Source: Enoplolaimus lenunculus
Lineage: Eukaryota > Nematoda > Enoplea > Enoplida > Thoracostomopsidae
Direction of reading: 5' to 3'
Length of the DNA stretch: 64,000 bases
NCBI GenBank assembly: GCA_030248215.1
Contig: JASANG010001027.1
Coordinates: 1-64,000 of the forward strand
Part shown: in pieces, positions 11,160-22,784 of the stretch
Layout: each line of letters opens with the position of its first letter
How positions within the stretch are numbered: position 1 is the first letter of the stretch
Notes under the pieces: generated by a model
What the model saw: only the letters and a program-made list of their open reading frames with translations
Database searches by the model: none
Told to the model about the DNA's origin: nothing
Program-made: the position numbers and the translations under genes

Positions 11160-11290
11160 ATGTCACTACCGAAATTGCCAGAACTTCCGCCAAAAATTCT
11201 ACCGGAGCCGAAGCCGGTTGGCGATTTTTTGCCAAAGTCGGAGGTCAATTATCTACCGGAGCCGGAGGCAGATTGTATCCTGATAACGCT
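11160..11290. repeat. Fragment of a CCGGAGCC-type hAT-like element
   Basis: Repeats of GAGCCGAAGCCGG and CCGGAGCCGGAGGC match the interior of the hAT-like element at 53776-54142. The ends are not preserved. Confidence 0.45.
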
Positions 11291-11344
11291 CGTGTTTGAA
11301 ACATTTTAAAGTAGCTTCATTACAATTTAAGTACCAATCCTTAC

Positions 11345-11453
11345 CTTTAGGAAACTGATCGACGCCATAAATAGCTTCGACAAGGTAAAAGCAAGCGTTA
11401 AATGAGATCAAAATTAGCACCGCAGTTACCATCGTTGTGAATACGGCGGATGC
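11345..11453 (-). CDS. Exon encoding a transmembrane segment, possibly of a MARVEL-type protein
   Basis: On the minus strand an acceptor at ...TTTTAATTCAAAG precedes 109 nt that are open in one frame and end at a strong donor, CCTAAAG|GTAAGG. The reading is ASAVFTTMVTAVLILISFNA followed by CFYLVEAIYGVDQFPKG: a 20-residue hydrophobic helix, then a short polar loop. The VTAVL...FYLVEAIYG pattern resembles the third helix of MARVEL/CKLF-like four-helix proteins, but this is a guess from one exon. Neighbouring exons were not found. The exon runs phase 0 to phase 1. Confidence 0.5.
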
Positions 11454-11827
11454 CTTTGAATTAAAACAGTAGTTAAATTGATAAGTTTAAATTTTAAAAT
11501 AAGCATTAATATTTAAGTTTAAGTCCCAACGTAGATAAATCCCGGTTGCATCGCTGCGTTAATTGAAACCATCTGATTTGCTAAATTAGAGCTGAAATAA
11601 TTAAAAAAGCCATTATCATTGGTCGACTCAAGCAAACAATTACTGTACACTTTGACCCAATAATTTTCGAAATTAAGAGATTTTGACATTATTTAGGTTT
11701 AGGATTTGGTTATGATTTAGATTTAGGCTTAGGCGTATGCTTGTACTAGAAAGCGTATAAACATCTAACCATCATTCACATAGATAGAATAGCAGACAGC
11801 TACAGTTTAAAATAGTTTCAGGATTAG

Positions 11828-11997
11828 GGCATACAAGCCCTTAGCTGGATCACCTTAGTAGGGGAACCTAAACATTTTTCAGGAGGGACATTCAAGGATA
11901 TTCGATGACTTACAAGCAAGGTTGAAAGTTTTCTAGGGTTGTCAAAATTCATCCATCGGGGGCTGAGCGCCCCTGGCGTCCCTTTTGTTACGGGTTC
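11828..11997. repeat. Family E element
   Basis: Carries CATACAAGCCCTTAGCTGG, CAGGAGGGACATTCAAGG, TGACTTACAAGCAAGGTTG and GGGGGCTGAGCGCCCC in the order of the family. Confidence 0.65.
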
Positions 11998-12639
11998 GAG
12001 TGCATATAAGAATTATTTTTGATATGAAGTAAACGGGAACTTAGAGTAAACTTCTAAAATAGTGTTTTTTCTGAACTCCAGTTCAAATAGCGAAGTCAAA
12101 ACAAAACGTTCTCTAGTAAATTCTATAGTAATATAACTTTAAAAGTTTTTCAAATCGTAAAACAATAAATATAAAATAAATTTTAACATTTTGAAAATAA
12201 AAATCACAAAATCAGCAAACGAAAAAAATTGGTTTTAGTGATTTATACTTGCATTAAAGTGTGGCTGTAAACTTTAACGATAGAATAATTGGAAAACCTA
12301 GGATATCCGCAAATATAGCATCCCTTTATACATTTTTCACTCTTCGATACAACACTAAATCGCTTAAGCCATGACCACTTCTAAACAGTGCAACTCTGCG
12401 ACGCTTTGTCTAGTCATTTTCTTAATATTAATGTGAAATTGAAAACTAGAACACTTTTCCTAGGCAACCATACTTTTATTAGTCATACAAATGCTAATTA
12501 CCTAGCTAACCATCGCTAAAATATCTCAATTAGTCATAATTATTCTAATTTGATTTATTTTTATCTGTTTTGTTTTTTGAAAAATTAAAATTGTTTTCTG
12601 GTCCCAGTATTTCCACACTTAAAGTTTGTGTGCGTCGGC
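11998..12639. other. No gene seen
   Basis: Very AT-rich. No paired splice sites, RNA gene or repeat end could be identified. Confidence 0.5.
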
Positions 12640-12857
12640 CCATATTCTTAAATGCGTATAGCACCTATTATCAGTTAGCGATAGGTTTTTAAACTGACGA
12701 ACATTTTCAATTGCAGACCTCAAAATTGGTACAGAAGTAGCGTAAATCAAACACGAACATTATGCTGAATTTTGAACCGCATCATTTGCTCGTTCCAAAG
12801 TTACAGGACCTATCATCAACCGTTGATAGGTGCCTCACATAGGAGGATACGGGCTCT
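12640..12857. repeat. Family J inverted-repeat element
   Basis: Starts CCCATATTCTTAAATGCGTA, contains CACCTATTATCAGTTAGCGA and ends with TTGATAGGTGCCTCACATAG. It is nearly collinear with 3338-3558. Confidence 0.75.
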
Positions 12858-13139
12858 CGTGTTAAATGCTCTAATTCAGAAAAAAGTTATTTTGCCGTCC
12901 TCAAGTCTCATTACAGGAGGGCACGCAATACGTATACTCCTGCTGACCCAAGTTGCCACGCACTGCAAGATCTGAGCGTCTTTAACGTCTGTTTTGATCA
13001 ATTTTTGCTTGGCCCAATAGACTCAGAATTTGTAATTTTATGGATCTTTGGTGATCAAAGCTTTGATTGCTAGGTAAACTGCGCGGCAACCACATCGCTT
13101 GTATTAAGGGAATTCCTGAGAAAACCTAAGATTTCAATA

Positions 13140-13390
13140 CACTGTAAATTCCAATGACTTGATTAATCAACTCAGAGAGAGTATTAGTTATTTTTAGTAA
13201 TTTCTGAGTTAATAACAGTAAATATTATCCTACTCTGAGCTAATTTAATTCTGGGTCAGTTGACTAATTAACTCGGAACGAGTTCAATCAATTCAGAATT
13301 CTGAGTTCTGAAAGACCTAATTCAGAGCTCAGACTACTCGGCGGTTTCAACTCATTCTGAGTTCAAATTAACTTATTGGAATTTACAGTG
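13140..13390. repeat. Family D palindromic element with TA flanks
   Basis: Starts CACTGTAAATTCCAATGACT and ends TTATTGGAATTTACAGTG, with TA outside each end. The interior has ACTCAGAGAGAGT and ACTCGGAACGAGTT arms. Confidence 0.85.
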
Positions 13391-14611
13391 TACTCTTGTT
13401 AGCTGTTATGTAAAATATGGTTCAAAAGCAATGTTTCGAGCTTAGAAAATAAGAAAAGCTTTTGTAGTCCTGTAAATAAACTTGTAAACAGTGAAATCCT
13501 TCAATGCAACCCAATTTCCAAAGGATCCATATATTTCAAGGGTTTGCTGGTGCTAAAAGCCATCCGGATTAAAATTATTATAAATTTTGATTGAAGTAAC
13601 CGGTTAATTACACGACTGTTGTTATTAAAAATTTAACACTTTAATTTCAATTTGAATTATAACTGAATTTTGACTCAAAACCGTCGTTTTCAACCGCGCG
13701 TTTCCTGTGTCAATTTACGGATTACAACAGTCAATTTAAAATTTAATGTGTCCGACGGACACCGTTGCAATTTGAGTGACACGAGTTCGAATGGTCGAAA
13801 AGTGAATTTGAAGTTAAAAATTACTGAAAAATCGAATTGAAATTAATGCTATAAAACTAAACATAAAAGCATGAGAAAAACTTAAATTGAGAAATCACGG
13901 TGGAAATACAAAACGGCCTTGGCTCCTGTACACGTTCACCAACGGGCTTAAGCATAGGCTCAGAGTTAGGCGTAAGATTTGGCTTACACTCAAAATAATA
14001 TTTCTGATATTTAAGAAAAAATTTGTTACATTTGAGAAATATGATTAGCAAGGTGCACTTGAAAAGTATTTCTGTTATAATAGAAACGTTTTCAAAAACG
14101 TTTTGAAATAAAGTCTGAAAATAAACGTTTTCCAGTTATTTTTAGAAAAATTGTCTTAAATATCAGCAAAACTTTTCAGATTTGCCACAGAAAACACTTT
14201 TCTGAATAGATTCAGAAATACTTTTTTGTGTGTAGGTTTCACAATAGGCTTCCTAAACCTAAACCTTTGCCTAAGGTTTTAATTAAGATTAAGTCTGAGC
14301 CTAAAAGCTTTAATTTTAATTGAGAACGAAAACGTCGTTTGGCAAGAGTCGATGCCTTTCGTGTGTTTTCGACGGCACTTATATATTGCTTGCTAAATGG
14401 CATTTATTTTATATTCAAATTCAGGTACACAGCGTTGAATTGCACAAAACGGTTAAAATCGCGTTTTGTTTTTATAACACAATTCCTAAAAATCACACAA
14501 ACTTCCTGCATTTTTTTGGCAAAACCCTACGACGACGCGCATCACAATGATGTTCCTGCTACATTGTTGCACGATTCATGTTACCCACAGGAATAAATAC
14601 TGCTGACAAGG
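13391..14611. other. No gene supported
   Basis: AT-rich DNA with isolated GCCTAA-like words at 13940-13985 and 14240-14305. ORFs of 64-85 codons occur but have no splice or family support. Confidence 0.45.
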
Positions 14612-14809
14612 TCCATGTTTATTATATTAAGGGGCGTAACTGTAGATTAAGCGTATTTCTAAGCTTAAGCCTAAGATTAAGCGCTGCAAAAGTAAATTGC
14701 TTAGCCTAAGCCTAAGCCTAAGCTTAAGCAAAAGTATGTAATCTAGAATCTAAACCTACTCTTTTATGGACCCAAGAGAAACCTGGAGGCCCGTTAACTT
14801 ACATGGGCA
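14612..14809. repeat. Family A inverted-repeat element
   Basis: CCATGTTTATTATATTAAGG leads into GGGGCGTAACTGTAGATTAA and imperfect AAGCCTAAG runs. The end ACCTGGAGGCCCGTTAACTT is the family A right end. Confidence 0.7.
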
Positions 14810-14886
14810 GTAGACAAAGTAATTTGTTGTGTAAGTTACATTAAATTTAGGTTAAATTGCTGCTTTTTATAGTTTACCTTACGTAC

Positions 14887-15312
14887 TGTAGTGATCCGAA
14901 TAAAAAGGGGGGACTGATATTTATTTGGCATCTCCAGAGAATAATCCTGTTATTCGGTTACGAACTGTTATTTATTTTTAACCAGCCCTCCGCTGCCTTT
15001 TCTTAGTTGGACCTAACACCCAACTCTAATGTCATTCTCTCTTTTGGGCTGGACTGATGATATTCCGCAGCATTTTTGTTGGTTGCCATGTCCGTTAAAC
15101 TTTCGAACTCAAATTTATTTGTACCTGGAGTGATTTATGCGCTACAATTAGGGATAATTGTCATTTATGGACTCTAATTAGGGTTTATGGACTCTATCCG
15201 CTTACGGACTTTTATTTGGGATACAGACGCCTATTGATTGGGATTCAAAATGGGTACCCCCCTCGTATTATACTCCGCTCTTATTACCCCACTCTTATTC
15301 GGGTCACTACAG
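14887..15312. repeat. Family F inverted-repeat element
   Basis: Left end CTGTAGTGATCCGAATAAAA and right end CTTATTCGGGTCACTACAG are inverted. The inside carries TGATATTTATTTGGC, CAGCCCTCCGCTGCC and GGACTCTATCCGCTTACGG. Copies at 16051-16505 (opposite orientation), 24295-24690, 28342-28742 and 48741-49189. Confidence 0.8.
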
Positions 15313-15337
15313 AACACGGTTTTTAAGCAAATATTAG

Positions 15338-15570
15338 TCAATGTATAGAACAAGGCCGTAACAGTAGTATAAGCATATTCCTCAGCCTAAATCCCAAGCA
15401 TATGTATAAGGGTTAGCGTAAGGATAGACCTATACCAAAGACTAAGCCTTAGGATAAACCTATACCTAAAACTAAGCCTAAGCCTAAACAAAAAACCTGC
15501 ATAAAGCTTAAGCTAACTCTCTTGCACTCCCGTAGAATAACGATCCACACCTTATCTTTACATGGGCCCA
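15338..15570. repeat. Family B inverted-repeat element
   Basis: AATGTATAGAACAAGGCCGT start, GTAGTATAAGCATATTCC, several AAGCCTAAG words, then ACTCCCGTAGAATAACGATC and a CTTTACATGGGCC end. Confidence 0.7.
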
Positions 15571-16050
15571 TAATTTAAACAATAATGCATGAGCACTTAC
15601 GTGGTCAAACGTTGAACAATTATCTATCATTGGTTAGCGTTGCTTTTCAAACAACAAAATATGCCTCTTCAGTAGTATATTTCGAAAAACGTTGCAAAAT
15701 TTAAATTAATTTTTAAATTATAACTTATACAAAGCATAAACTTTCCAGATTTGGACACAAGGGCACGTTCGCGAAAAAAATCAAACTTTTTAGGCAATCG
15801 AAGTAATTTCACGGCAACAAGCAGGCATTAAATTAAGATACGAAATTACCTAGCTAACTAGGATGAAGCATGAATTTATAAAGTCCAGCCCAACGTACCA
15901 CGCAAAAATCTCACGTATACATTCAATAATAGTAAGATATAAACCAGGAACTTACACAATATGGCATTAGGGATATATTAGACCAGGAGAGATATATCAC
16001 TGGCGAAATTTTTTAAGAAACCGCCAAAGAAGACAAAACTTGACCGGTTC
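15571..16050. other. No gene supported
   Basis: AT-rich. A strong GTAAGT-type donor on the minus strand near 15597 follows an ATG-initiated ten-codon reading, but no partner exon was found. Confidence 0.4.
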
Positions 16051-16505
16051 CTGTATTGACCCGAATAATAGGGGGAGGGGTAATAAAAGCGGGTCCCCAT
16101 TTTGAGCCCGAATCAATTGGAATCCGTATCCCTAATAAGAGTCCGTAAGCGGATAGAGTCCCTAAACCCTAATTAGAGTCCATAAATGTCAAATAACCTG
16201 AATTGTAGCACATAAATGACTCCACGACCAAATAACTTGAGTTCGAAACTTTAAAGCGTACTTAAATTTTGAAAGTACATTCCTAACTATAACCTTGTGT
16301 TATCGCTCAAGCTATTGACACAAGACAAATAAGCGTTTAATTCAACGAACGGATATATAATTGCAGTACCGTATATATATCAGTAACAAAGGGCGGCGGA
16401 GCGTGGGTTAAAAATAAATAACAGTCTGTAACCGAATAACAAGGCAGGTACCCTCTGGAAAGGCCAAATACATATCAGTCCCCCCTCTTATTCCGGTCAC
16501 TACAG
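16051..16505. repeat. Family F element, opposite orientation to 14887-15312
   Basis: Opens CTGTATTGACCCGAATAATA and closes TTATTCCGGTCACTACAG. The interior words (CCTAATTAGAGTCCATAAAT, GGGCGGCGGAGCGTGGG) are reverse complements of those at 14887-15312. Confidence 0.8.
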
Positions 16506-16714
16506 TACAGAATAAACTTGCTTGATATATCTACGGACGAAAAAATTCTCGCTGACTGTCGATCACTCGCATAATCAGTTTAGATTATCCTCTCTAGAAA
16601 TATAATCCTGGCACATTGCTACTCTAACAAATGTAAAATTTCATTGTCCAAGCTTTAAAATTTTTCTGTTCAAAATTAAAATTGTCAATATTTTAGGTAG
16701 TAGTATTATTGTTC

Positions 16715-17110
16715 AGGTTCGTTGCCAGATCACCTTGTTGGTTTCTGGGGGCTACAAATTTTTAAGCAGGGGCATACAAAAGTTTTCGATGACTAACAAA
16801 CAATAATGGCTACGCTAACAAATACAAAAATTTCTTGTCAAAGTCTTACAATTTTCCTGTTCCAAATTAAAATTGTCATTATTATAGTTAAAGTTAGTAG
16901 TATATATTAGAGTACAACCGGAGGTCTGCCTCCGGCTCCGGCAGAATGTTTGGCGGAGGTTCCGGCAATTTCGGTAGTATAATTTTTTGTAAAATTTTGA
17001 AAAAGTTATCTGTTTAGCGCGGCTCACCTTGCTGGCGGAGCGTACGATTTTTTAACCTGGAGCATACAAATGTTTTCGATGACTTACAAGCAATGTTGAC
17101 AAATAATGGC
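16715..17110. repeat. Nested fragments of family E and a hAT-like element
   Basis: Family E text (CTCACCTTGC, GATGACTTACAAGCAATG) occurs twice, around 16725-16805 and 17025-17105. Between them lies GTACAACCGGAGGTCTGCC with CGGCTCCGGCAG, the left part of a hAT-like element of the kind at 53776. This looks like insertion of one element into another. Confidence 0.5.
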
Positions 17111-17576
17111 AAAATTATCCCAGGCAGGTAGACCCTCCTCTTTTGGCCCGCCTCTGGCTGCCGGCACGTTACTGGTGCTTTCATTTGTTTCAAGCACAAG
17201 CCAGACATGCCATATAGAAGAATATGATGAAGAACTATAGCCAAAAAACAATACAAACAATACACCAATGTCTTTATTTGTTCTAACGGCCATTTGTTGA
17301 AGTCTGAGAACGGCCTTTGTAGTATGGCGTCATTTAAAGTTTTCACAGGTTTTTTCTGATTATAATCATCTCGAATATATTGACCGTATATGAAACCTAA
17401 ATTTGGTTAGTTTGTAACATGAAAGCTATATTTGGTTACTTTACAATATTCTTTATTCTGTGTGCTTTCGATAATTTTGCTATATTTATATTTACGCAGA
17501 AACTAAAATTGGCACACATAAGCCTAAGCCTAAAGCGTAAATAAGCCTAAAAATAAGCAAAATATATTGACAGCAA

Positions 17577-17935
17577 CAGGGTGTAACCGGATATTCGTTT
17601 TCGGTAAAAATCGGTGTCCAGTTTTATTTCTGTTATAGAAATACGGAAATTCTGTTATTTTTACGTTTAAAATTAGTTATAAATCACGTATATAACTCGC
17701 AATTTTTCCTTAAAGATATGCTACAACTGTTTGTGAAATTAACTAAAAATTGCGATATTCATTCAAAATCTTAAAAATTTTGATGTGCCCGCCATTTGTT
17801 TTTTAACATTTTTGCAAAACCAGTGAATATATGCACGCCTCAATTGTGTTTGCAGAAAAATAAAACATTTTTGAACTTCTATACTTCAATATCCGTTTTC
17901 TGTTTCCGATATTTTTGCTATCCGCTTACACACTG
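17577..17935. mobile_element. hAT-like non-autonomous element
   Basis: Left end CAGGGTGTAACCGGATATTC and right end GCTATCCGCTTACACACTG are inverted copies with mismatches. CAGGG ends of this kind are typical of hAT elements. I could not find an exact 8-bp target duplication, and no transposase is inside, so this is a short derivative. Confidence 0.6.
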
Positions 17936-18340
17936 ATCGACAGTATCTATTAAAACCTAAATTCGGTTAATTTAACAACACTCTTTCTATATTCCATGGC
18001 TCCGATAATTTCAGTATATATTTACACACAAAATAAATTCTTTCTTACACTTAAGCTTAAGCCTAGAGCGTATATAAGCCTAAAAACCAGCAAAATATAT
18101 TGACAGTACATAAAAGCTAAATTTGGCTATTTTAACAATACTCTTTATTCTTTGGATTTGATAACATCAGTATATTTATATTTACACAGAAAATAAATTC
18201 TTACATCTAAGCCTAAACCTATGCCTATATAAGTCTAAGCCTAACTTGAACAAAAAAATCGTTTAAAGCAAAAAACGACTCTATTGCAGTCCCACAGAAG
18301 AACGTTCGGTCCTGATTTTTACATGGGACAGTCATTAGAA
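17936..18340. repeat. Degenerate GCCTAA-bearing duplicated sequence
   Basis: Two similar stretches (near 17955-18110 and 18105-18250) share AAGCCTAGAGCGTATATAAG, CAGCAAAATATATTGACAG and CAATACTCTTTATTCT, so they are related copies; a third lies at 17400-17575. A family B end (CCCACAGAAGAACGTTCGG) closes the block near 18310. Confidence 0.5.
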
Positions 18341-18639
18341 GTTTTACAAAAGTCACACCATAATGATGGTAACAAAAAAATTTTGGTTTATAACGCGGTG
18401 CCAAATCCAGCAAATAACCCAAAAAGCGGTTTCAAGTTTGGTGTTAACAAAGTCAAAACAATACAAACAAGATTACAGCTTGATTGGCCAATGCTTTGTG
18501 CATTTTTAACTCGGTCCTACTAAACACTAAAACGGTTTTGGGCAGCTTCAAAAATGTTCCATTCACTCGACGAACCAGCAGATATCGAAGCAAAAAAGAA
18601 TCAGCCACATGTTTTTTACTGCTTATTCTACATATGTAG

Positions 18640-18768
18640 AGAGAACGTAAGCTTACAATAACTTCGGTTATCGTATAAGCTCATTGTTACGCTTGGTTTA
18701 GGTTTAGGTTTCGGTTTAGGCATATGCTTATATTACTGTAATGGCCTTGTTCTATCCATTGGCCCAAT
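18640..18768. repeat. Family B fragment, minus orientation
   Basis: TTAGGTTTAGGTTTCGGTT followed by GGCATATGCTTATATTACTG and CCTTGTTCTATCCATTGGCC is the reverse complement of the family B start. Confidence 0.6.
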
Positions 18769-18964
18769 ATTTTCAGCAAAACAATAAGCGATTTATCTAT
18801 AAGACAGATCATAGAAAAATGAAGGAGAGTCTACGCTTTGCTTTCAAGGAATCTCGGCAATTGAAAGTACGCCAAATTTGGTCAAAAAACTGCCGAATAC
18901 ACCGTGTGATATCATTGTTTTGAAAGGTTTTTGGGTAAACTTAAACACAAGCGCTTTGAACCAA

Positions 18965-19135
18965 CTTTCGGACAGAGCCGTTACAGTAGTATAAACATAT
19001 TCCTAAGCCTAAGCGAAGGATTGAGCCTACACCTGTACCCAAGCCTAAGCTTAGAAATAAAACTAGTCCAAAGCTTAAGGTGTCTCTTAGGCGGTCCCGC
19101 GGAAAAATCGTCCGTCCCTGATCTACACGTGGGCC
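18965..19135. repeat. Family B fragment
   Basis: GAGCCGTTACAGTAGTATAA, CATATTCCTAAGCCTAAGCG and GGTCCCGCGGAAAAATCGTC in family order. Overlapping ORFs on both strands here are within the repeat. Confidence 0.65.
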
Positions 19136-19621
19136 GAAATTTTGTAAAAAAAACTGCGACAATATTCAAAATTATAGCTGCAAATTAATTTTGGAAAATA
19201 ATAAGGCGTGAAAGCATTTTAAAATACGAATTGTAAAGAGCCGCTATATATAGATTAGTTCCTCAGAACAGTTAAAGAACTAGCTGCTGGAACACGGTTA
19301 ATTTCTCTAGTCAAATATTAGATTATACAACTTTCATTTTTTTCTGCCGCTTAATAATTATTACTTCTAACTAAAAATACACCCAACACAGAAGCGATAA
19401 GTTTGCGAACAACCCAAAAACGTTAGCCATAACAAGGCTGGGTCCGTATCCTGAGGGGTGTCACACGCGCTCGTCCCCGTTAAACTTTTCCGGTAACAAA
19501 TACCAAAGTGTATGTATCGCTTGTAAAGTACATGTGAAATTCCCATATGCGCCTCGCTTGAAATTTTTTGACCACCCCAGCTTGAATTAGCTACAGGTCT
19601 GGCTCGTAGTTATCCTTGGTT

Positions 19622-19824
19622 GGGCCAATGTTACTTTAAGGGGCGTAACAGAAGTTAAGCGTATTCCTAAGCCTAAGCCTAAGCCTAAGCGTTGCAAAAA
19701 TAAGTTCTTAAGCCTAAGCCTAAGCTTAAGTCTAAGTGTAAGTAACAAAATGTTATCTAGTATCTAAACCTATTCTTTTATAGACCTACCCGAAACCTGG
19801 ACGTCCCTTAAAGTAATATGGGCC
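19622..19824. repeat. Family A inverted-repeat element
   Basis: GGGCCAATGTTACTTTAAGG at the left and CCCTTAAAGTAATATGGGCC at the right are inverted. Four consecutive CCTAAG hexamers follow near 19668-19690. Confidence 0.8.
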
Positions 19825-20685
19825 CTTGGTTGGAACAAATTTAATTATTTCTGTATATAACAAGGTGACAGAACTTGAAAAGAACATATCGGAAAGACCT
19901 CTGTGCCAAGCAAATGTACTAATTCATTTTCGCAACTCATGCGTCAATAAGGTGATGCCCATATACAAAAGTATTCGGGTCCTGGGTTAATAATATATTG
20001 TAAGTTTTTTCCTCGTTGGTCAAAGCTCAGTAGTGTTGGAGCTAAAAGCGATTCTATTTTCATGATTAATGGTCAGATCTGTAATTTCCAAGGGTACTGC
20101 ATTAAGGTTAAGCTTACATAACATCAGTTTTCAGTTCAACTACTTTTTCTTTTACCAAAAATATTATTGCGGCGAAACTATAGTTTCTTGGGTTTGTAGC
20201 GTCACAAATACACGGATCGGGGGCCGAGTAATATGTGATGTCCCATTTCTGATTTCTGTAACTGGTAAAGTCCATAAATGGATATAAGAACATTCAAATG
20301 GACTAGAAAGGTATAAAAACGAGAAGGCCAGAGCTGGTTCAAAAATAAATCACAGTAGGCAAAACAAAGTTAAGCCTCCCATTAATCGAGTGATTACGAT
20401 ACGGGTAGGCGTTTAATGCTATCCGCCTATTAAACTTAAGCCTAATCCTAAACCTAAAGCTAAGCCTGAATCTAAGCGTAATCCTAAATCAAGTATAAGC
20501 CTAATTCTAAGACTAAGTTTAACCTTTTTTCACATTGAGTTGCCTATAGGCAACTCAGCGCAGTGCATATACGTTAAATAATATATATCGCACCGTGTTT
20601 AACAATTGCAACACGTATACATAGTACGAAATCACCACAAGACGTGAGAGCCTCCTCGTGCTCGAGCGTCAAGCTCCTATAGCTG
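19825..20685. other. No gene supported; GCCTAA-like run at the end
   Basis: AT-rich with no paired exon signals. A run of imperfect TAAGCCTAA words occupies 20430-20520. Confidence 0.45.
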
Positions 20686-20689
20686 AGTG

Positions 20690-20765
20690 GTGGTGGTGGT
20701 ATACGCCTTCCACTCCAGTCACTGGAGTTCGAATCCTAGCATAAAAGTAGGTGTCAGGGAAATAG
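20690..20765 (+). repeat. tRNA-like SINE head or tRNA pseudogene
   Basis: TAGCTGAGTGGTGG resembles an A box and GGAGTTCGAATCC is a good B box about 45 nt later. The cloverleaf does not close cleanly (CTCCTATAG against CTAGCATAA), so it is more likely a tRNA-derived repeat than a working tRNA gene. Confidence 0.45.
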
Positions 20766-21134
20766 AAAATATTCATGTGAGAAAGCGTTAATGTCTAAGC
20801 TTCGTAGTCTCTAATTGCAGGAGTCCCTTGTCACTCAGTGAGCCGTCCTGGATAATTAACATGAGCCAATATTTCTATGCAGTTGAAAGATTTTTATATT
20901 CTTTGGCCGTACATACTCGATAATAACAATAATGAAATGAACGTCAAGAGTTATAAATTCGCTTCAAATCTGTACATTTAAAAAATTCGTTTTGAAACTG
21001 GAAGTGAAATTTTAATAAATTGCAATCAAACTTTAAATTGCGTTTCATTACCGCCAGCAAAGTCCGTTTTTGACAATTTTAACTAAGTTAAAAAATCCCT
21101 CGAACAAAAATATTGTGAATTAAGATTGTTTATT

Positions 21135-21349
21135 AGAGTTGCGCTATACTCGACGTCCGGCGCCGTCTGTCACCGTACGTCTCCCCTACGGCGCGGTCCG
21201 TCACCGTCCGTCATCCGTCCGGCGCCGTCGGCCATCGTTCGTACCATACGTTATCGTACGTGAGTTATTTGCGTACGATACCGCACGGTGACGGACGGCG
21301 CCGTACAGGTGACGGCGCCGGACGTCAACAAAAGTTTAGCGCAACCCTT
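21135..21349. repeat. GC-rich, CpG-dense foldback element
   Basis: Left end AGAGTTGCGCTATACTCGAC and right end GTTTAGCGCAACCCT are inverted. Inside, GACGTCCGGCGCCGTC faces GACGGCGCCGGACGTC, and there are repeated GTCACCGT/ACGGTGAC and CGTACG words. It stands out sharply from the AT-rich surroundings. Confidence 0.75.
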
Positions 21350-21637
21350 AATGGGAGGCATGGACGAGAATGGATATAGAGTATATATCTCATCCTGAAA
21401 ATTCTGGAGACAAGAGTACTGCGTTTTCAACAGTCTTTACAATAATAAATAACCTTATAAATTGTAGAGGCCAAAAATTTTTTACATGAGGCTATTTGTC
21501 TCCGGAGCCAAAATCCATGTTATACGCACCCAGTGTTAGACCGAATGTTTACGCTCTACTTTTTAAATTTGATTGTTGTAAAAATTATTCAATTGTACAA
21601 AATGAAATATCGCAAAACCACTTTCGATATTTCGACG

Positions 21638-21825
21638 AACATGAGAAACAGTAGTGCAAGCATATATATTCCTTAACCTGCACCTAAGCCAAGCGTATAA
21701 GCGTATAAATGGGCTTAAAGTTAAAGCTGAGCTTAAGCTTAGCAAAAAAATTAGTCTAAAGCTTAAGTTTACTGTATCGCAGTCCTGCAGTAACACATTG
21801 CGTCCCTAATCGTTATATGGGCCAG
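21638..21825. repeat. Family B fragment
   Basis: AGTAGTGCAAGCATATATATTCC, TAAGCTTAGCAAAAAAATTAG, GCAGTCCTGCAGTAACACATTG and a final TATATGGGCC follow family order. Confidence 0.6.
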
Positions 21826-22232
21826 AATTCTAAACATCAACTGGGTACAGAAGTCATTGCAGTTCTTTGAAAACCCAAACCCAAACAAGACCGTAACCAA
21901 TGTCTTGTTTTCTTTTACGATAGCCACGTGTCAAACTTTTAAAAGCGAGCATAGCGAGTGAAAATACCTTTGACCCCTGCAACTCATTCTCCAGCCTGTA
22001 AAAGTGCCCTTTCGAAGCTTTTTTTTACAAATTTCACGGGGTATCATTCTTCTAACCCCCTGGTATATGTTCCAGAAACCAAATAGTGCTGAGTGAAACC
22101 AACTGATAACAATCAAATCAAAATAGTAGCATTGCCAGAATTATACCTACAGGTTAAAAGGTTTCGCATTTATGTTATGTTTTAGGTTTGTGTACTCTTT
22201 TCGTTTCACTGTATCAAGAATGCATTTACTCC

Positions 22233-22393
22233 GGGCCCGTAGCCAAAAGGGGGGCAGGGGGATAAGCCCCCCTCTGGAAAATTTTGGCCCCCTAGAACAT
22301 TTTCAACATTGCTTGTAAGTTATTGAAAGCCTTTAAATGTCCCTGCTGAAAATTGTTTTAGCCTCTCTAGTAAGGTGAGCTGGCTACGGGCCT
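22233..22393. repeat. Family E element, inverted copy
   Basis: GGGCCCGTAGCCAAAAGGGG at the left and GGTGAGCTGGCTACGGGCC at the right. The interior GGGGATAAGCCCCCC and CTTGTAAGTTATTGAAAGCC is the reverse complement of 6748-6906. Confidence 0.75.
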
Positions 22394-22784
22394 GATTTAC
22401 TCTCAACAGTCTAGCACCTATCGGTTGGCAACAGTTGGTACATAATTTTCGAATCAAGGAATGTTTACCTCTCATGGTTTGGCACACATGCAGCTTACAA
22501 AATACGGTACAATGTTACGGAATTTCAAATCCGCAACTTTGACCGTTTTCCTTCCTCGAGTGATGATCAGTAACCGGCAGAAAACGGACAGATTCAGAGC
22601 GGAGCAGGGCGGAAACCCGAAGCATTGTAAGAGTATTTTGATTCAAATTTGTGTGGCCCCTGCCTTGCAAATTTCCAAGTTATGCCATTCATGCAAGTTT
22701 TTTTTTAAAATTTGTACTATAGTCAAGAAAACGTTAATTGCGCAAAAGCAAATTCATTAAATTCAGTAACTATGCAACACTAAA
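22394..22784. other. Unassigned; one 99-codon open frame
   Basis: An open frame at 22461-22760 (plus) has no splice context and no recognisable domain. I do not call a gene. Confidence 0.4.

Noticed and set aside
20690..20765. Functional tRNA gene
   Set aside because: A and B boxes are present, but the acceptor stem does not pair and the layout continues into a repeat body.
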